From Seiridium cupressi (Eukaryota > Ascomycota > Sordariomycetes > Amphisphaeriales > Sporocadaceae), in assembly GCA_036674765.1 (NCBI GenBank), contig JARVKI010000001.1:868001-932000 (forward strand): a stretch of DNA of 64,000 nucleotides, written 5' to 3'. Below are positions 1 through 12,278 of the stretch, piece by piece; the first letter of the stretch is position 1, and each line of letters opens with the position of its first letter. The position numbers and the translations under genes are program-made. Under the pieces are notes generated by a model, which saw only the letters and a list, made by a program, of their open reading frames with translations, was not told where the DNA came from and did no database searches.

Positions 1-318
1 GGAGGGGGAAGACGGCTTAAATGGAGGGCAGGTAAATAATGCGCATGGATTCCTCTCTACTGTGCATAATTCGGTTTCTGTCACGTAACCCGGCTACCAG
101 CCCGCTTCTTTCCCTTGCCTTCCCGGCCGGATCTGGTTGGTACGCGCAAGAACAGGAAGGGAATTGACGTACATGCATCACCATTGGAGAGCTTCTGCAC
201 GGGAAGTGAGAAGCAGAGATACATGACGTATGTACTAGATAATGCGGGGAACCAATGTATCTCGGCCCCCAGCTCTGAGCTCTCCAGCCTGGGCTTGGGC
301 CTGGGCGGAGGAACTGCA

Positions 319-364
319 GCACTATCAGCGAAGGCGGGCGTCCTGTGCTGCCCGCTGATAGTGC
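319..364. repeat. Perfect 12-bp inverted repeat (hairpin)
   Basis: The arm at 319-330 (GCACTATCAGCG) is the exact reverse complement of 353-364, with a 22-nt GC-rich spacer that could pair partly on itself. No gene is seen on either side within 900 bp, so it is not an obvious transcript end. Function unknown. Confidence 0.7.
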
Positions 365-564
365 CCAAGTCCGGCAGATGACAGCGTTCTAGGCCCCGAC
401 TCCAGCGGGCCCATTCATGCTTTTAGCGCCCGAAGTCAGGATTGCCGCCATGCCTATCCGGAAGCTGATCCTTGGACCGATTCTCCAGCTGCAGCTACCA
501 GGTCTGCCAGGAGTGCGTTGGTATTACATCATTTCCATCGGCCTGCGTGCAGATTGTAAGATTC

Positions 565-598
565 TTTTTTTTTTTTTTTTTTTTTTTGGGGGGGGGGG
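565..598. repeat. Homopolymer junction, 23 T followed by 11 G
   Basis: Direct reading gives T at 565-587 and G at 588-598. Such junctions slip during replication and sequencing, so the exact lengths are unreliable. Confidence 0.8.
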
Positions 599-1351
599 TT
601 TATTTACTTCACGGCTAGAGTCGAGAGTGCCCAAGCCGATTTCGAGCTAATCACAGTCGAAACTAAGCCTCGGCCAATCGTTGGATCCAACCGTGTCGTT
701 TAGAGAGAAAGGTTCTAAAGTTCAAATGTTAGACCCAGCCGCTTGCCACGCGCAAATGTTGAGCTCCGAAGGCCCCAGTGCCAGGGGGAAAAGCTTCTCG
801 TTCAATGGGCAATCTCCTACCTTGGGTGCTCGGTCTATAATTAACACAATCATATGACTGCCTTCAATGTAGGTTCACTTGAGTGATCACTGAGCTCGAT
901 GCATCTTCTCACATACGGACCGAGAAGCACTTCCAAGGCCCGACCACCACGATGCGTCTGCCCCGCCAAGCGTGCTCAGCTGAAAGGCTGTTCCATCTCT
1001 AGCCGACTTCGTCATCGTCATCTCTCGTACATGTAGCTCCTGCCTGGGAATTTAGCGTCTAGATCTAGACCGAAGCAGCCTCTGCACACGATTGGTCTCG
1101 TAGCTGTTTATTCAATTTTTTTTTTCTCTCTATCTCTGCTTAACGCCTGCTCTTTGGGACCCTGAGCTAAGAACTAGCAACGAGTCACCGGTTTTCAATT
1201 GCTTTCTCGCTTCCACTTGCACGTTCTGCATCAAGCTCCAATTTGGATGGCCCGCGTCTAGACTCTCTCCTCGCCTGCCACGGCTGAAAGACGCAGTGCA
1301 GTATGCTCTGCCCAGGACCCTGACAATCCCACATAATTCGGACACCACACC

Positions 1352-2878
1352 ATGCCCAAGGTTCGCTCCTCACGCCGCGTGCCGCCCCTGAAAGAATCCG
1401 ACATCGATCATGAGATAAATCTTATCGACCACTCAGCCTCCATACAAGGCACTCGCGCTTTATCGCCGAGTCTGGAGGATGGAGACACGGCCACTGATCA
1501 GCCAACCCTGACCCCCTCTGAAAGCCAGCGCCTACTCAGAGAAAGTGCCGCGCCGATCTCGAGAATCGATGAAGATCAAGACCAGGGTCAAAACGGACAT
1601 GTTCTACGTGACGAGGAGCAGCAAAATAGCGCGGTCGAACGACCGCCTACTCCCACAGTCCAGCCCAGCACGCCTGCCGCAGAGGTGCCCGAGTCATCAA
1701 CCGCAGCAGAGCCACAGTCCCAGAACGGAAATCGCATATCAAGAGTACCCTCCTCGAAACAAACAAAAAAGCATTCTCGTCCCAAGTCGCCTGAGAAAGC
1801 TATCGACATCCTATATGAAAATGAGCGCGGCGGTTTCCTTTGTGGAATCCCCCTATTCTCCGATGCGGCTTTGGGAAATCTCGACCCGGCCCCTTGGACG
1901 AATGCAAAGCATAAGCCCTCGCCGACGAACATCAAGACTGCACAGGTGCCAGATCCTAGCTGGGAGTGGGCATGGCCAGCCTGGCGGGTGAATCAGGACG
2001 ACACGATCGACACGGACCAGGATGGCTGGGAGTATAGTTTTATGTTCAGCAAGAAGTTCAGCTGGCACGGTCCGAAATGGTACAACAGTTTTGTCAGACG
2101 AAGGGCGTGGATCAGGCAGCGGATCAAGAAAGGAATGGGCTACCAGATGAACGACCCGCACCTATTGAATCCTGAGTACTTCACTGTAGGCTCACCCACG
2201 GCAAAGGGACATCCGCGAGAAGACAGCAGTGTGGCGGACGGTGCAAGTAACAGGACAAGCGTCCTGATGTCCGATGACGACGTGGAAGAATTGAAGGTGG
2301 AGATCCAAGACATTGACACGCTGATGGACCTGCTCAGGAAACAGAGAATTGACAGGGAGAAGCTTGACGCAGTGCAGAACTACATTGGACATGGCACAGA
2401 CGACCTGCTGCGGCTGCAGGACTACATGCACGAGATCATGTCCATCTTCGTGTTCCAAGCCAGCCGGAAACTCCTGCTGTCGAGATTGATGGAACTTCAT
2501 GACGGTTACACGTATCAAAATCAGAGGTCCTCGCCTTCAGATGGATCCACGCCAGAAGCAGAACCGCCCATCATACGTCTACAATCTCTCCAATCTCCCA
2601 CACAGAAAGAACAGCAGAAAAGTCGGTCTAATATTCCCGAGGCACCAGAAACCGAAGAGGAGAAGAGTAAGTTGGAAAACAAGGCGAAGAACCTGGCAGT
2701 GGCTATCAAGCATGCGGATGAAGAAGTGCGTCGTCTCGAGTACTGGAGCGACGTGAAAGACATGGCGGAAGGTGGTGAGGCAGCCGGCGCCGTGGCTGAT
2801 GACAAAGGGTGGGAAGAGCGCTGGGGCGGCATCGATCGCAGTGGTGGAATCGGTGCCAACAAGGAGGAGCTGCCATGA
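1352..2878 (+). CDS. Dysferlin-domain protein, Mug65/Spo73-like
   Basis: Uninterrupted 508-residue protein; the ATG at 1352 has a favourable CACC context. Residues 1-149 are rich in Ser, Pro, Glu and Gln and look disordered. Residues about 150-260 form a dysferlin (peroxin/ferlin) domain: the NERGGFLCGIPLFS opening, the W-rich DPSWEWAWPAW stretch, then GWEYSF and the FSWHGPKWYNSFVRRRAW block, all hallmark features. Residues about 300-390 are predicted helical with a leucine-rich pattern, and the acidic tail ends in a short coiled-coil-like region (about 430-475). Fission yeast Mug65 and budding yeast Spo73 carry this domain and act in meiosis or prospore-membrane extension; relatives called Pex23/Pex30 sit at ER-peroxisome contacts. 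No membrane segment is evident here, which favours Mug65/Spo73 over the Pex types. A role at membranes is inference. The gene converges on DUG1. Confidence 0.85.
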   Translation: MPKVRSSRRVPPLKESDIDHEINLIDHSASIQGTRALSPSLEDGDTATDQPTLTPSESQRLLRESAAPISRIDEDQDQGQNGHVLRDEEQQNSAVERPPTPTVQPSTPAAEVPESSTAAEPQSQNGNRISRVPSSKQTKKHSRPKSPEKAIDILYENERGGFLCGIPLFSDAALGNLDPAPWTNAKHKPSPTNIKTAQVPDPSWEWAWPAWRVNQDDTIDTDQDGWEYSFMFSKKFSWHGPKWYNSFVRRRAWIRQRIKKGMGYQMNDPHLLNPEYFTVGSPTAKGHPREDSSVADGASNRTSVLMSDDDVEELKVEIQDIDTLMDLLRKQRIDREKLDAVQNYIGHGTDDLLRLQDYMHEIMSIFVFQASRKLLLSRLMELHDGYTYQNQRSSPSDGSTPEAEPPIIRLQSLQSPTQKEQQKSRSNIPEAPETEEEKSKLENKAKNLAVAIKHADEEVRRLEYWSDVKDMAEGGEAAGAVADDKGWEERWGGIDRSGGIGANKEELP

Positions 2879-3431
2879 TGACAAATTCCAAGTAAGCTCC
2901 AGTCGCTTCAGAGAACATGGTGGTCAAGGCATTCCACCCACCAAGGCTGCAGTGCTCGGTTAGCGTAAATAATATCATGGTGCGGCTACTGTGGGCTCAG
3001 GGGAGACCGGACATTGGCGGAACAGCAGATGAGCGGGGGCGAGATAAGAGGCAACAAAGCATGAAACTATACCCCCAGGTTGTACAATGATGAGCGTGGG
3101 CGAGGCGTAAGGCATGTTTTGGTGTATATCACATACTACTTTGATTATATAATATGAACCATAAGATATTGTGGCATAGCCAAGCGGTACTCCATAAACC
3201 ATTGTTCTCCCTTACTCGGTTTATTCGACTGCGTGTGGTATCACAATAGCCACAGAAAATGGGTATAGCAAGCACAAGTTGAGAAAGTCCGGGTTCACCT
3301 TGTATTATCGTCGCTTCTACATACTCAATATCGTAGTGTGTGTTTGGCATTTTACACAATTTCATGATGATTATCCTTAATCTTTCCGTCCGATATTCAC
3401 TCAGACACAACACACCGAGCTCCGGGGCGCT
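2879..3431. other. Convergent 3' intergenic region
   Basis: Lies between the stop codons of the dysferlin-domain gene (+) and DUG1 (-), so it should hold both 3' UTRs and polyadenylation sites. It is A+T-rich around 3120-3180. No coding potential seen. Confidence 0.7.
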
Positions 3432-5093
3432 TTAAACGGTTTGTTCCTCCTCAGCTATGTAGTGCAGGTATGCACCTAATAGTTTAATACCCTCAATATA
3501 GTTCTTCTTGTCGAGCTTCTCGTTAATGGAGTGGGCACCGTCCGTCGAGCTTCCCATGGGCAGAAGTAACACATTCTTACCGGTGGCCTGCTCAAAGGTC
3601 AGTGTGACGGGAATAGAACCGCCCTCGCGCGTGAAGTCTGGCTTGACACCCCAGACCCTCTCCACGGCCTTGCCGGCGGCTCGGAAGTTCCAGTGGTTCG
3701 GGCTGGCGACCCACCACTTTCCAGTGTGCTGTGCGTAGACTTTAAGTGTGTTTTTCGAGCCAAGCTTGGCGAAGACGTCCTTGACGTAGGCGTAGACGGC
3801 CTCGTTGGTCTTCTCAATCTCCATGTCGGGCACGGTACGGATTGAGAACTTGCCAATGACCTTGGCAGGGATGACAGTCTTGGCTCCGGGAGCAGAGAAG
3901 GCACCCTCGATACCGTGGAGGGACAAGGATGGATATCGCCAGCGGGCCATCAACGTGGGCTTCTTATCTTCAAAGATGGTTGTCTTGGAGCCGAGAGACT
4001 CGTGAAGGTTTTCCATGGTGAAACTGATGTCGTCGTACAAGCTCTCCTCCTCGGCCGTGACTTTAGCGACCTGCTCCATGATGCCTGGGATTTGGATCTT
4101 TCCGTCCGTGTCAACCAAGCTGCCCAGAACTCTGACCAGATCCGTCATGGGCTCTTGTGCTGTGCCGCCGAACACGCCCGAGTGCAGATCGGCACCAGGG
4201 CCCGAGATTTCCACGCTGTAGTAGTTGACTCCTCTCAGCCCGTATGTCAAACACGGCTTCTCCGTGCCCAGCCAGTAGTTGTCCGAGATACAGACGGCCT
4301 CAGCATCCTTGAAGTACCCCTTGCCCTCCTTCTCGATCAGCTCATCCAGACCCTCCGAGCCATACTCCTCCATACCTTCGAAGCACATGAGCAAGTTAAC
4401 GGGGAAGTCAATGCCAGCCTTCTGGTGCGCCTCAATCGCATTCAACCATCCCAGAACTGGGCCCTTGTCATCCGTGCTTCCACGACCGAACATGCGCCCG
4501 TCGTCGCCAACAGTCAAGGTGAACGGCTCGGTAGCCCAGCCGTCGCTCTTTTCCGCAGGCTGCACGTCGTAATGTCCGTATACCAATATTGTACGCTTGC
4601 TCTTATCCTCGCCATATCTGGCCAGAATGACGGGGGGAAGGTCTAATTCCGGCTGGTCAGGCTGCTTTCCGAGAGGGCGTATCTCGACGCTGGCGCCGAG
4701 GGCCTTGAGCTCCTTGGCGAGGAACTCGCCCATGCGCACGACATCGGGGCGGCGTGCAGCCTCGGCAGACACGGAGGGGATGGCAACGGCCTTGGCTAGA
4801 CGGTCGATGAAGTGGTCAGACAGCGTGTCGACCTGCGAGAAGAAGCCGTCGAGCTGGGGCGCCATCCTGCGAGACTGGTGGGCTTTGATGGCGGGTGTGA
4901 GGTACGTTCTGGCCTGCGGTTTTGAGGGAGCTCGAATCGATCGAGGGGTTTGATGGCTGGAAGACGAGACGGATGAATACGATCTCCTACAACTCGCACG
5001 ACAGGAGGGAGCGAATAATGCAAGAGGGAATGGAAGCTTTGATGTTGCCGGAAGCTGGCGACGTGATAGTCTTGTGAGCAATGTGCGGGGCAT
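3432..5093 (-). CDS. DUG1: Cys-Gly metallodipeptidase DUG1 (M20 family)
   Basis: Intronless 553-residue M20 peptidase. In yeast, Dug1 cleaves Cys-Gly and works with Dug2-Dug3 in the gamma-glutamyl-cycle-independent breakdown of glutathione. Visible zinc and catalytic motifs: VYGHYDVQPA (metal His near 174), GRGSTDDKG (bridging Asp near 208), CFEGMEEYGSEG (Glu pair near 242-243), DLHSGVFGG and, near the C terminus, GSSTDGAHSINE. Residues 77 to the end match the usual length of about 475. Residues 1-76 are an extra N-terminal segment rich in Arg, Ser and Ala with almost no acidic residues, resembling a mitochondrial presequence. A second in-frame ATG at 4865 (MAPQLDG) would give the standard cytosolic enzyme. 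Two products from two starts is inference. It shares a divergent promoter with PRP6. Confidence 0.93.
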   Translation of the reverse strand: MPRTLLTRLSRRQLPATSKLPFPLALFAPSCRASCRRSYSSVSSSSHQTPRSIRAPSKPQARTYLTPAIKAHQSRRMAPQLDGFFSQVDTLSDHFIDRLAKAVAIPSVSAEAARRPDVVRMGEFLAKELKALGASVEIRPLGKQPDQPELDLPPVILARYGEDKSKRTILVYGHYDVQPAEKSDGWATEPFTLTVGDDGRMFGRGSTDDKGPVLGWLNAIEAHQKAGIDFPVNLLMCFEGMEEYGSEGLDELIEKEGKGYFKDAEAVCISDNYWLGTEKPCLTYGLRGVNYYSVEISGPGADLHSGVFGGTAQEPMTDLVRVLGSLVDTDGKIQIPGIMEQVAKVTAEEESLYDDISFTMENLHESLGSKTTIFEDKKPTLMARWRYPSLSLHGIEGAFSAPGAKTVIPAKVIGKFSIRTVPDMEIEKTNEAVYAYVKDVFAKLGSKNTLKVYAQHTGKWWVASPNHWNFRAAGKAVERVWGVKPDFTREGGSIPVTLTFEQATGKNVLLLPMGSSTDGAHSINEKLDKKNYIEGIKLLGAYLHYIAEEEQTV

Positions 5094-5857
5094 CTGGACT
5101 AAAACGCCCCAGTATGGAGGGGTTGCGAATTGGGGAGCTTCTATTTGAGCAGGGCAAATACTGGGGCTTGCTTCTTCTCGTTGCTACAGGCCTATGGCGT
5201 GCGTGATTGGGGAGCGAAGGCAGGAATAACGGCTATTCATGGCTCTGGCCGCAAAGTCGATGGTGGGACTAAGCTTGATGTGTAGCGCCTGCCGCTTAGG
5301 GAAGCTCATAGCGGATCCTGGGATTTCTCTTCACGCCATTCACGATGCCAAGCCAGAGCTCTTGCGGAGAAAACGGTGCACTTTTCTGCCGGCGCAACAA
5401 TAGGCTTGTCAGTTGAGTACAATGTATGCAAAGATCCTTCCTAAGGATTATACTGGGGTGTGCAACGAGGTCCGCGTTGGAAGATCCGCTGTCACATGTG
5501 ACTTCCTAGGAAGCCAGGTACAGTAATGTACAAGTTTACTTTTATCAGCTCATCGGTGGCTGAGGGGCGGAGTTTAGCCACAAGCTCCCCACTGTATTTC
5601 TCATGCAGGCCAAGGAAGCTTCAGCCCCCATTTCGACCATCTTTACTTTCGCGGCGCATTCTCGATAGCAAAACTTGCAGCCGGTGTGCTCGTTAGAAAA
5701 GAAATCTTTCGAGTGCCTCTATGGTTGCCGCGTGCACTGACGAGCTCGACTTCCCAACGCGCCACGCCTAGCGAACAGCCGCTGCACCGCCTGACGATCG
5801 CTGCAGTTGGATATCTCTTCACCAAGTCGCGCAAGAGTGCGCAGATCACAGGCCAAG
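5094..5857. promoter_or_regulatory. Divergent promoter region of DUG1 and PRP6
   Basis: A 764-bp stretch between the ATGs of DUG1 (-) and PRP6 (+). ATTGG (reverse of a CCAAT box) occurs at 5129-5133 and 5206-5210, within 120 bp upstream of the longer DUG1 ORF. Factor binding is not shown by sequence alone. No gene seen. Confidence 0.5.
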
Positions 5858-8765
5858 ATGACGAGCCGACGCGACTTCCTGAATATGCCTGCACCCGAGA
5901 ACTATGTGGCTGGTCTCGGGCGCGGTGCCACGGGCTTCACCACACGATCAGATTTGGGCCCAGCGCGCGAGGGCCCTTCGGAGGACCAGATCAAGGAAGC
6001 CCTCGCCAAACGAGCAGCGGCCTTGGGCTTCGGCGACGCGGCCGGCGGAAAGAAGGAAGACGACGACAATGACGATCCCGAGAGATACCAGGATCCTGAC
6101 AACGAGGTCGGGCTCTTTGCCGGCGGTGTGTATGACAAGGACGATGATGAGGCGGATCGCATATATCGTGAGGTTGATGAGAAGATGGACAGAAGACGAA
6201 AGATCAGAAGGTTGGTGCACCCTTTTCTACTTGGTCCCGTTTTTTTGCATGTCCCCATCCCCTTGTTGTCATACGCCACTTTGTTCCAACAACTGGTTCA
6301 CCATTTATCCCGAGATAGATGAACAGATTACCGACCATATCTCGAACAGGGAGGCTCGCGAGAAAGCAGAACAAGAAGAATACGAACGCAACAACCCAAA
6401 GATCCAACAGCAGTTTGTCGATCTGAAGCGCGCGCTCGGCTCAGTCACCGATGATGAATGGGCGAACCTGCCTGAAGTCGGAGATCTCACCGGCAAGAAC
6501 CGACGAGCTCGAGACGCCCGAAGGCAACGTTTCTATGCTGTACCGGATAGCGTGTTGGCAGCAGCCAGCAACGCTGGAGAGCTCGGAAGCACTGTTGCAG
6601 ACGGTGCAGAAACTTCGACGAAGGATGGTCAGGATGGCACCATGACTGATTTTGCCAAGATTGGAGAGGCAAGAGACAAGGTGCTTCAGGTCCGCCTTGA
6701 TCAAGCATCACAGTCGGGGAGCTCCACCAGCATCGACCCCAAAGGATATCTCACCAGCCTAGCCAAGTCGTCTTTGCCCGAGGGTGCCCCTCAAGTCAGT
6801 GATGTCAACCGTGTACGAGAGCTGTTGGAGTCTGTCATCAAGACGAATCCCACGAACGGACCAGGATGGATAGCTGCTGCAAGATTGGAGGAGTTGGCTG
6901 GGAAGATTGTGGCTGCACGCAACTTGATCGCCCGTGGGTGCCAGCAGTGTCCGAAGACTGAAGATGTCTGGTTAGAGAGCATCCGTCTGAATGACAAGCA
7001 CAACGCCAAGATCATCGCAAACCAGGCTATCCAGAAGAACAACCGCTCTGTGCGGCTGTGGGTGGAGGCAATGAAGTTGGAAACTGACACCAGAAGCAAG
7101 AAGCGCGTCATTCGCCTTGCGCTGGATCACATCCCTGAGTCCGAGGCTCTATGGAAGGAGGCTGTGAATTTAGAAGAAGACGAAGAAGACGCACGACTCT
7201 TGCTGGCTAAAGCAACGGAACTAATTCCCCTCTCTGTTGATTTGTGGCTAGCCCTGGCAAGACTGGAATCGCCTGAGAATGCTCAAAAAGTCCTGAACAA
7301 GGCGCGAAAGAGCTGTCCCACGTCGCACGAAATCTGGATTGCCGCCGCACGGTTACAAGAGCAGCTGGGAAATGCCCACAAGTTGAATGTCATGAAGCGT
7401 GCCGTCCAAGTCTTGGCCAAGGAATCGGCAATGCCTAAGCGTGAGGAGTGGATCACCGAGGCCGAGAAATGCGAGCAGGAAGGTGCTGTTATTACATGTG
7501 GTCTCATTGTTCAGGAGACTCTCGGCTGGAGTCTCGATGAAGATGATGATCGCAAAGACACTTGGATCGAAGACGCTCGCAACAGCATCAACAGGGGTAT
7601 GTATGTGACCGCACGGGCGATCTATGCCTACGCCCTCCGCGTATTTCCGACAAGCAAAACTCTTTGGCTTGCGGCAGCCGACCTTGAGCGAAACCATGGT
7701 ACAAAAGAGGAGTTGTGGCAAGTACTCGAAAAGGCCGTCAATGCGTGCCCACGCTCTGAAGTCCTATGGATGATGCTGGCCAAGGAGAAATGGCAAGCTG
7801 GCGAGATTGATGACGCGCGCCGTGTACTCGGCCGTGCTTTCAAGCAGAACCCCAACAACGAGGACATCTGGCTGGCAGCCGTGAAGCTGGAGGCCGAGAA
7901 CGGACAGGTTGACCAAGCACGCGAGCTGCTCAGAACCGCCCGAACCGAAGCACCTACTGATCGCGTATGGATGAAGTCTGCCGCGTTTGAAAGAACACTC
8001 GGTAATACAGAAGTTGCCTTGGATCTTGTCAACCAGGCTCTGCAGCACTTCCCGGCATTCCCCAAGCTCTGGATGATGAAGGGCCAGATTTACGACCTGG
8101 ATCTTGACAAGCCTCTGCAAGCTCGCGAAGCGTATGGTACCGGAGCCAAGGCGTGCACCAAATCCGTTCCGTTATGGCTACTTTACTCGAGGCTCGAGGA
8201 GAAGCTAGGCCAACTGCCCAAAGCTCGATCTGTGCTCGACCGCGCAAGGCTGGCAGTTCCCAAGAATGCAGAGATCTGGTGCGAATCTGTTCGCATCGAG
8301 CGGCGTGCAGGTAACACCAAGCAGGCCGAGGCGCTCATGGAGCGTGCCCTGCGCGACGTCCCCAAGCCCTCCCAAGGTCCCCTCTGGTCAGAGAAGATCT
8401 GGCACCTGACTGCACGTCCGCAAAGGAAACCCCGTGCGCTCGAGGCCATCAAAGAAGTAGACAACGACCCGACACTTCTCGTGGCCGTGGCGCGTATATT
8501 CTGGGGCGAGAGGAAACTGGACAAGGCGCAGAACTGGTTCGAGAAAGCACTGGTGCGCGATCCGGATCTCGGTGACACGTGGGCCTGGTACTATAAATTT
8601 CTAGTGGAGCATGGAACGCACGAAAAGCGGGATGAGGTCCTTTCAAAGTGCGTCAGTGTAGAGCCCAGATATGGTGAGACGTGGACAAGGATTGCGAAAG
8701 ACCCAAGGAATGTGGGTAAGGGCCCGGAGGAGGTTCTGAAGTTGGTTGCTGCTGAGTTGCGGTAG
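5858..8765 (+). CDS. PRP6: Pre-mRNA splicing factor PRP6, U4/U6.U5 tri-snRNP protein
   Basis: Two exons, 5858-6210 and 6350-8765, give a 922-residue protein. The intron (139 nt) uses a weak GTTGGT donor and a CGAACAG acceptor; the junction restores KIRR-EAREKAE, which matches the equivalent stretch of other Prp6 proteins. The start MTSRRDFLNMPAPENYVAGLGRGATGFTTR is the conserved PRP1 N-terminal domain, followed by an acidic segment and the DDEADRIYREVDEKMDRRRK helix. PKIQQQF-DLKRALG and EVGDLTGKNRR are family blocks. From about residue 220 to the end the protein consists of HAT/TPR-type helical repeats, with recurring W-x-x-A-A-x-L-E and A-R-x-L-L-x-R-A patterns. Prp6 bridges U5 and U4/U6 snRNPs during tri-snRNP assembly in the nucleus. 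A competing donor at 6215 with an acceptor at 6314 also keeps the frame and would add 12 residues. Confidence 0.95.
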
Positions 8766-9355
8766 GACGCAGATGGCGCGGACATGAAGACGTGAGGCTT
8801 GGAACGCCTTGAAGGAAATCTACAGGCCAAGCTCAATACATGCGAGGGCAGAATGAGGCGTACCATGGAATCCCGCCTGAGAGTCGGCCGGGTCTCGTCC
8901 GTCTCCTGCCAAGGGGACCGTGTCCCAGTGTTAGTCAGTTCAAGAATCGCCGCAATCAAAATGATTCCAATATTCTACCCTGACAGGACTCGCTTGATTG
9001 ATGTTCACATGGATGCCGCATACACCAGAGGACTGTGAAACTAGATATTATACGCAAAAAGCCTTGGTTTGCTCATCTTCAGTAATTCTCCATCACGAAT
9101 ACGGTCACGGACTGAGGTTTGCGCACATAAGTAGAGATGGAGAGCTTCGAGGAAGATTCCTTATTCAGCGCAACAACAATAAAGATCAGTACCCTTACAT
9201 CGAATCAATGCTTGCTCGACTTCGTTCCAATCAGTCTCGTTACGGGCGAGCACATGATCAGAACCGATATGGAACACCGGACTCCAACCCCAATTTTCTA
9301 CACCATCTGGAAACGCCTGGCCCGGAAGAAGACAAATAGCCACCGTGCTTCTAGA
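8766..9355. other. Convergent 3' intergenic region
   Basis: Lies between the PRP6 stop (+) and the DIM1 stop (-). The short ORFs here (around 8800-9340, + strand) have no recognisable domain and sit where 3' UTRs are expected. A-rich stretches near 9045 and 9170 could serve polyadenylation. Confidence 0.65.
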
Positions 9356-11742
<2,387 letters not shown>

Positions 11743-12278
11743 GATTCCTAGCGGAGCAGCTGCTGGTGAATTCAGTGCAGTGATGGATTCGAGTCGTACT
11801 GGCGGCAGTGTAACAAGAGGCTTGAATACTGGTCTCGCCTATTCTTCGTTTGGAGGGGTTGTCGTCGAGATTGCATCGTGGGGTTTTTGGTGTTGCGGGC
11901 GTTGGGCAACTTTTTTGGTCTTATCGGCTTATCGATAGCTGGTTGTCGCGGACTGGCGCAGCTAGTGCTAGCCACAGGCAGCTGCTGGCAGCTAACAGAC
12001 TAGTTCTGCCAGCTGGTAGACTTGAGTATCTAGGTAGGAAGTTTTGGAGCTCTACTTTCAGCTCCCTCGCTTTTCTAATTTACACGACTTATGGCAGACC
12101 TTCCAGCTTAGCCTTTTCGACCCCGATATGCTGTAAAACTAGTTGATATTTATATTATATATAATCACAGTGGCTTGGTATCGGCAGTGTACTTTTTAAT
12201 TAATTTTGAACAACTATATATGGGCTCTACCTCCTTATGAAGAGTTATTTGGGGTACTTGTTTATAGCACAGTGAGCT
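11743..12278. other. DIM1 upstream region and PPR gene 3' region
   Basis: Same-strand spacer holding the DIM1 promoter and the 3' end of the PPR-like gene. 11935-12030 is dense in AGCTGG/CAGCTG/GCTAGC palindromic words, and 12130-12215 is strongly A+T-rich. No coding potential convinces me. Confidence 0.55.

Larger units (their letters stand above)
1..1351. other. Region upstream of the dysferlin-domain gene; no gene seen
   Basis: Only short unconvincing ORFs on both strands. It holds a 12-bp perfect inverted repeat (319-364), a T-run joined to a G-run (565-598), and a pyrimidine-rich stretch around 1110-1135 that fits a fungal core promoter or leader for the gene starting at 1352. Confidence 0.6.

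Noticed and set aside
11935..12075. Cluster of AGCTGG, CAGCTG and GCTAGC words before DIM1, considered as a MITE
   Set aside because: I could not find matching ends or a target-site duplication; the short palindromes do not extend into longer arms.
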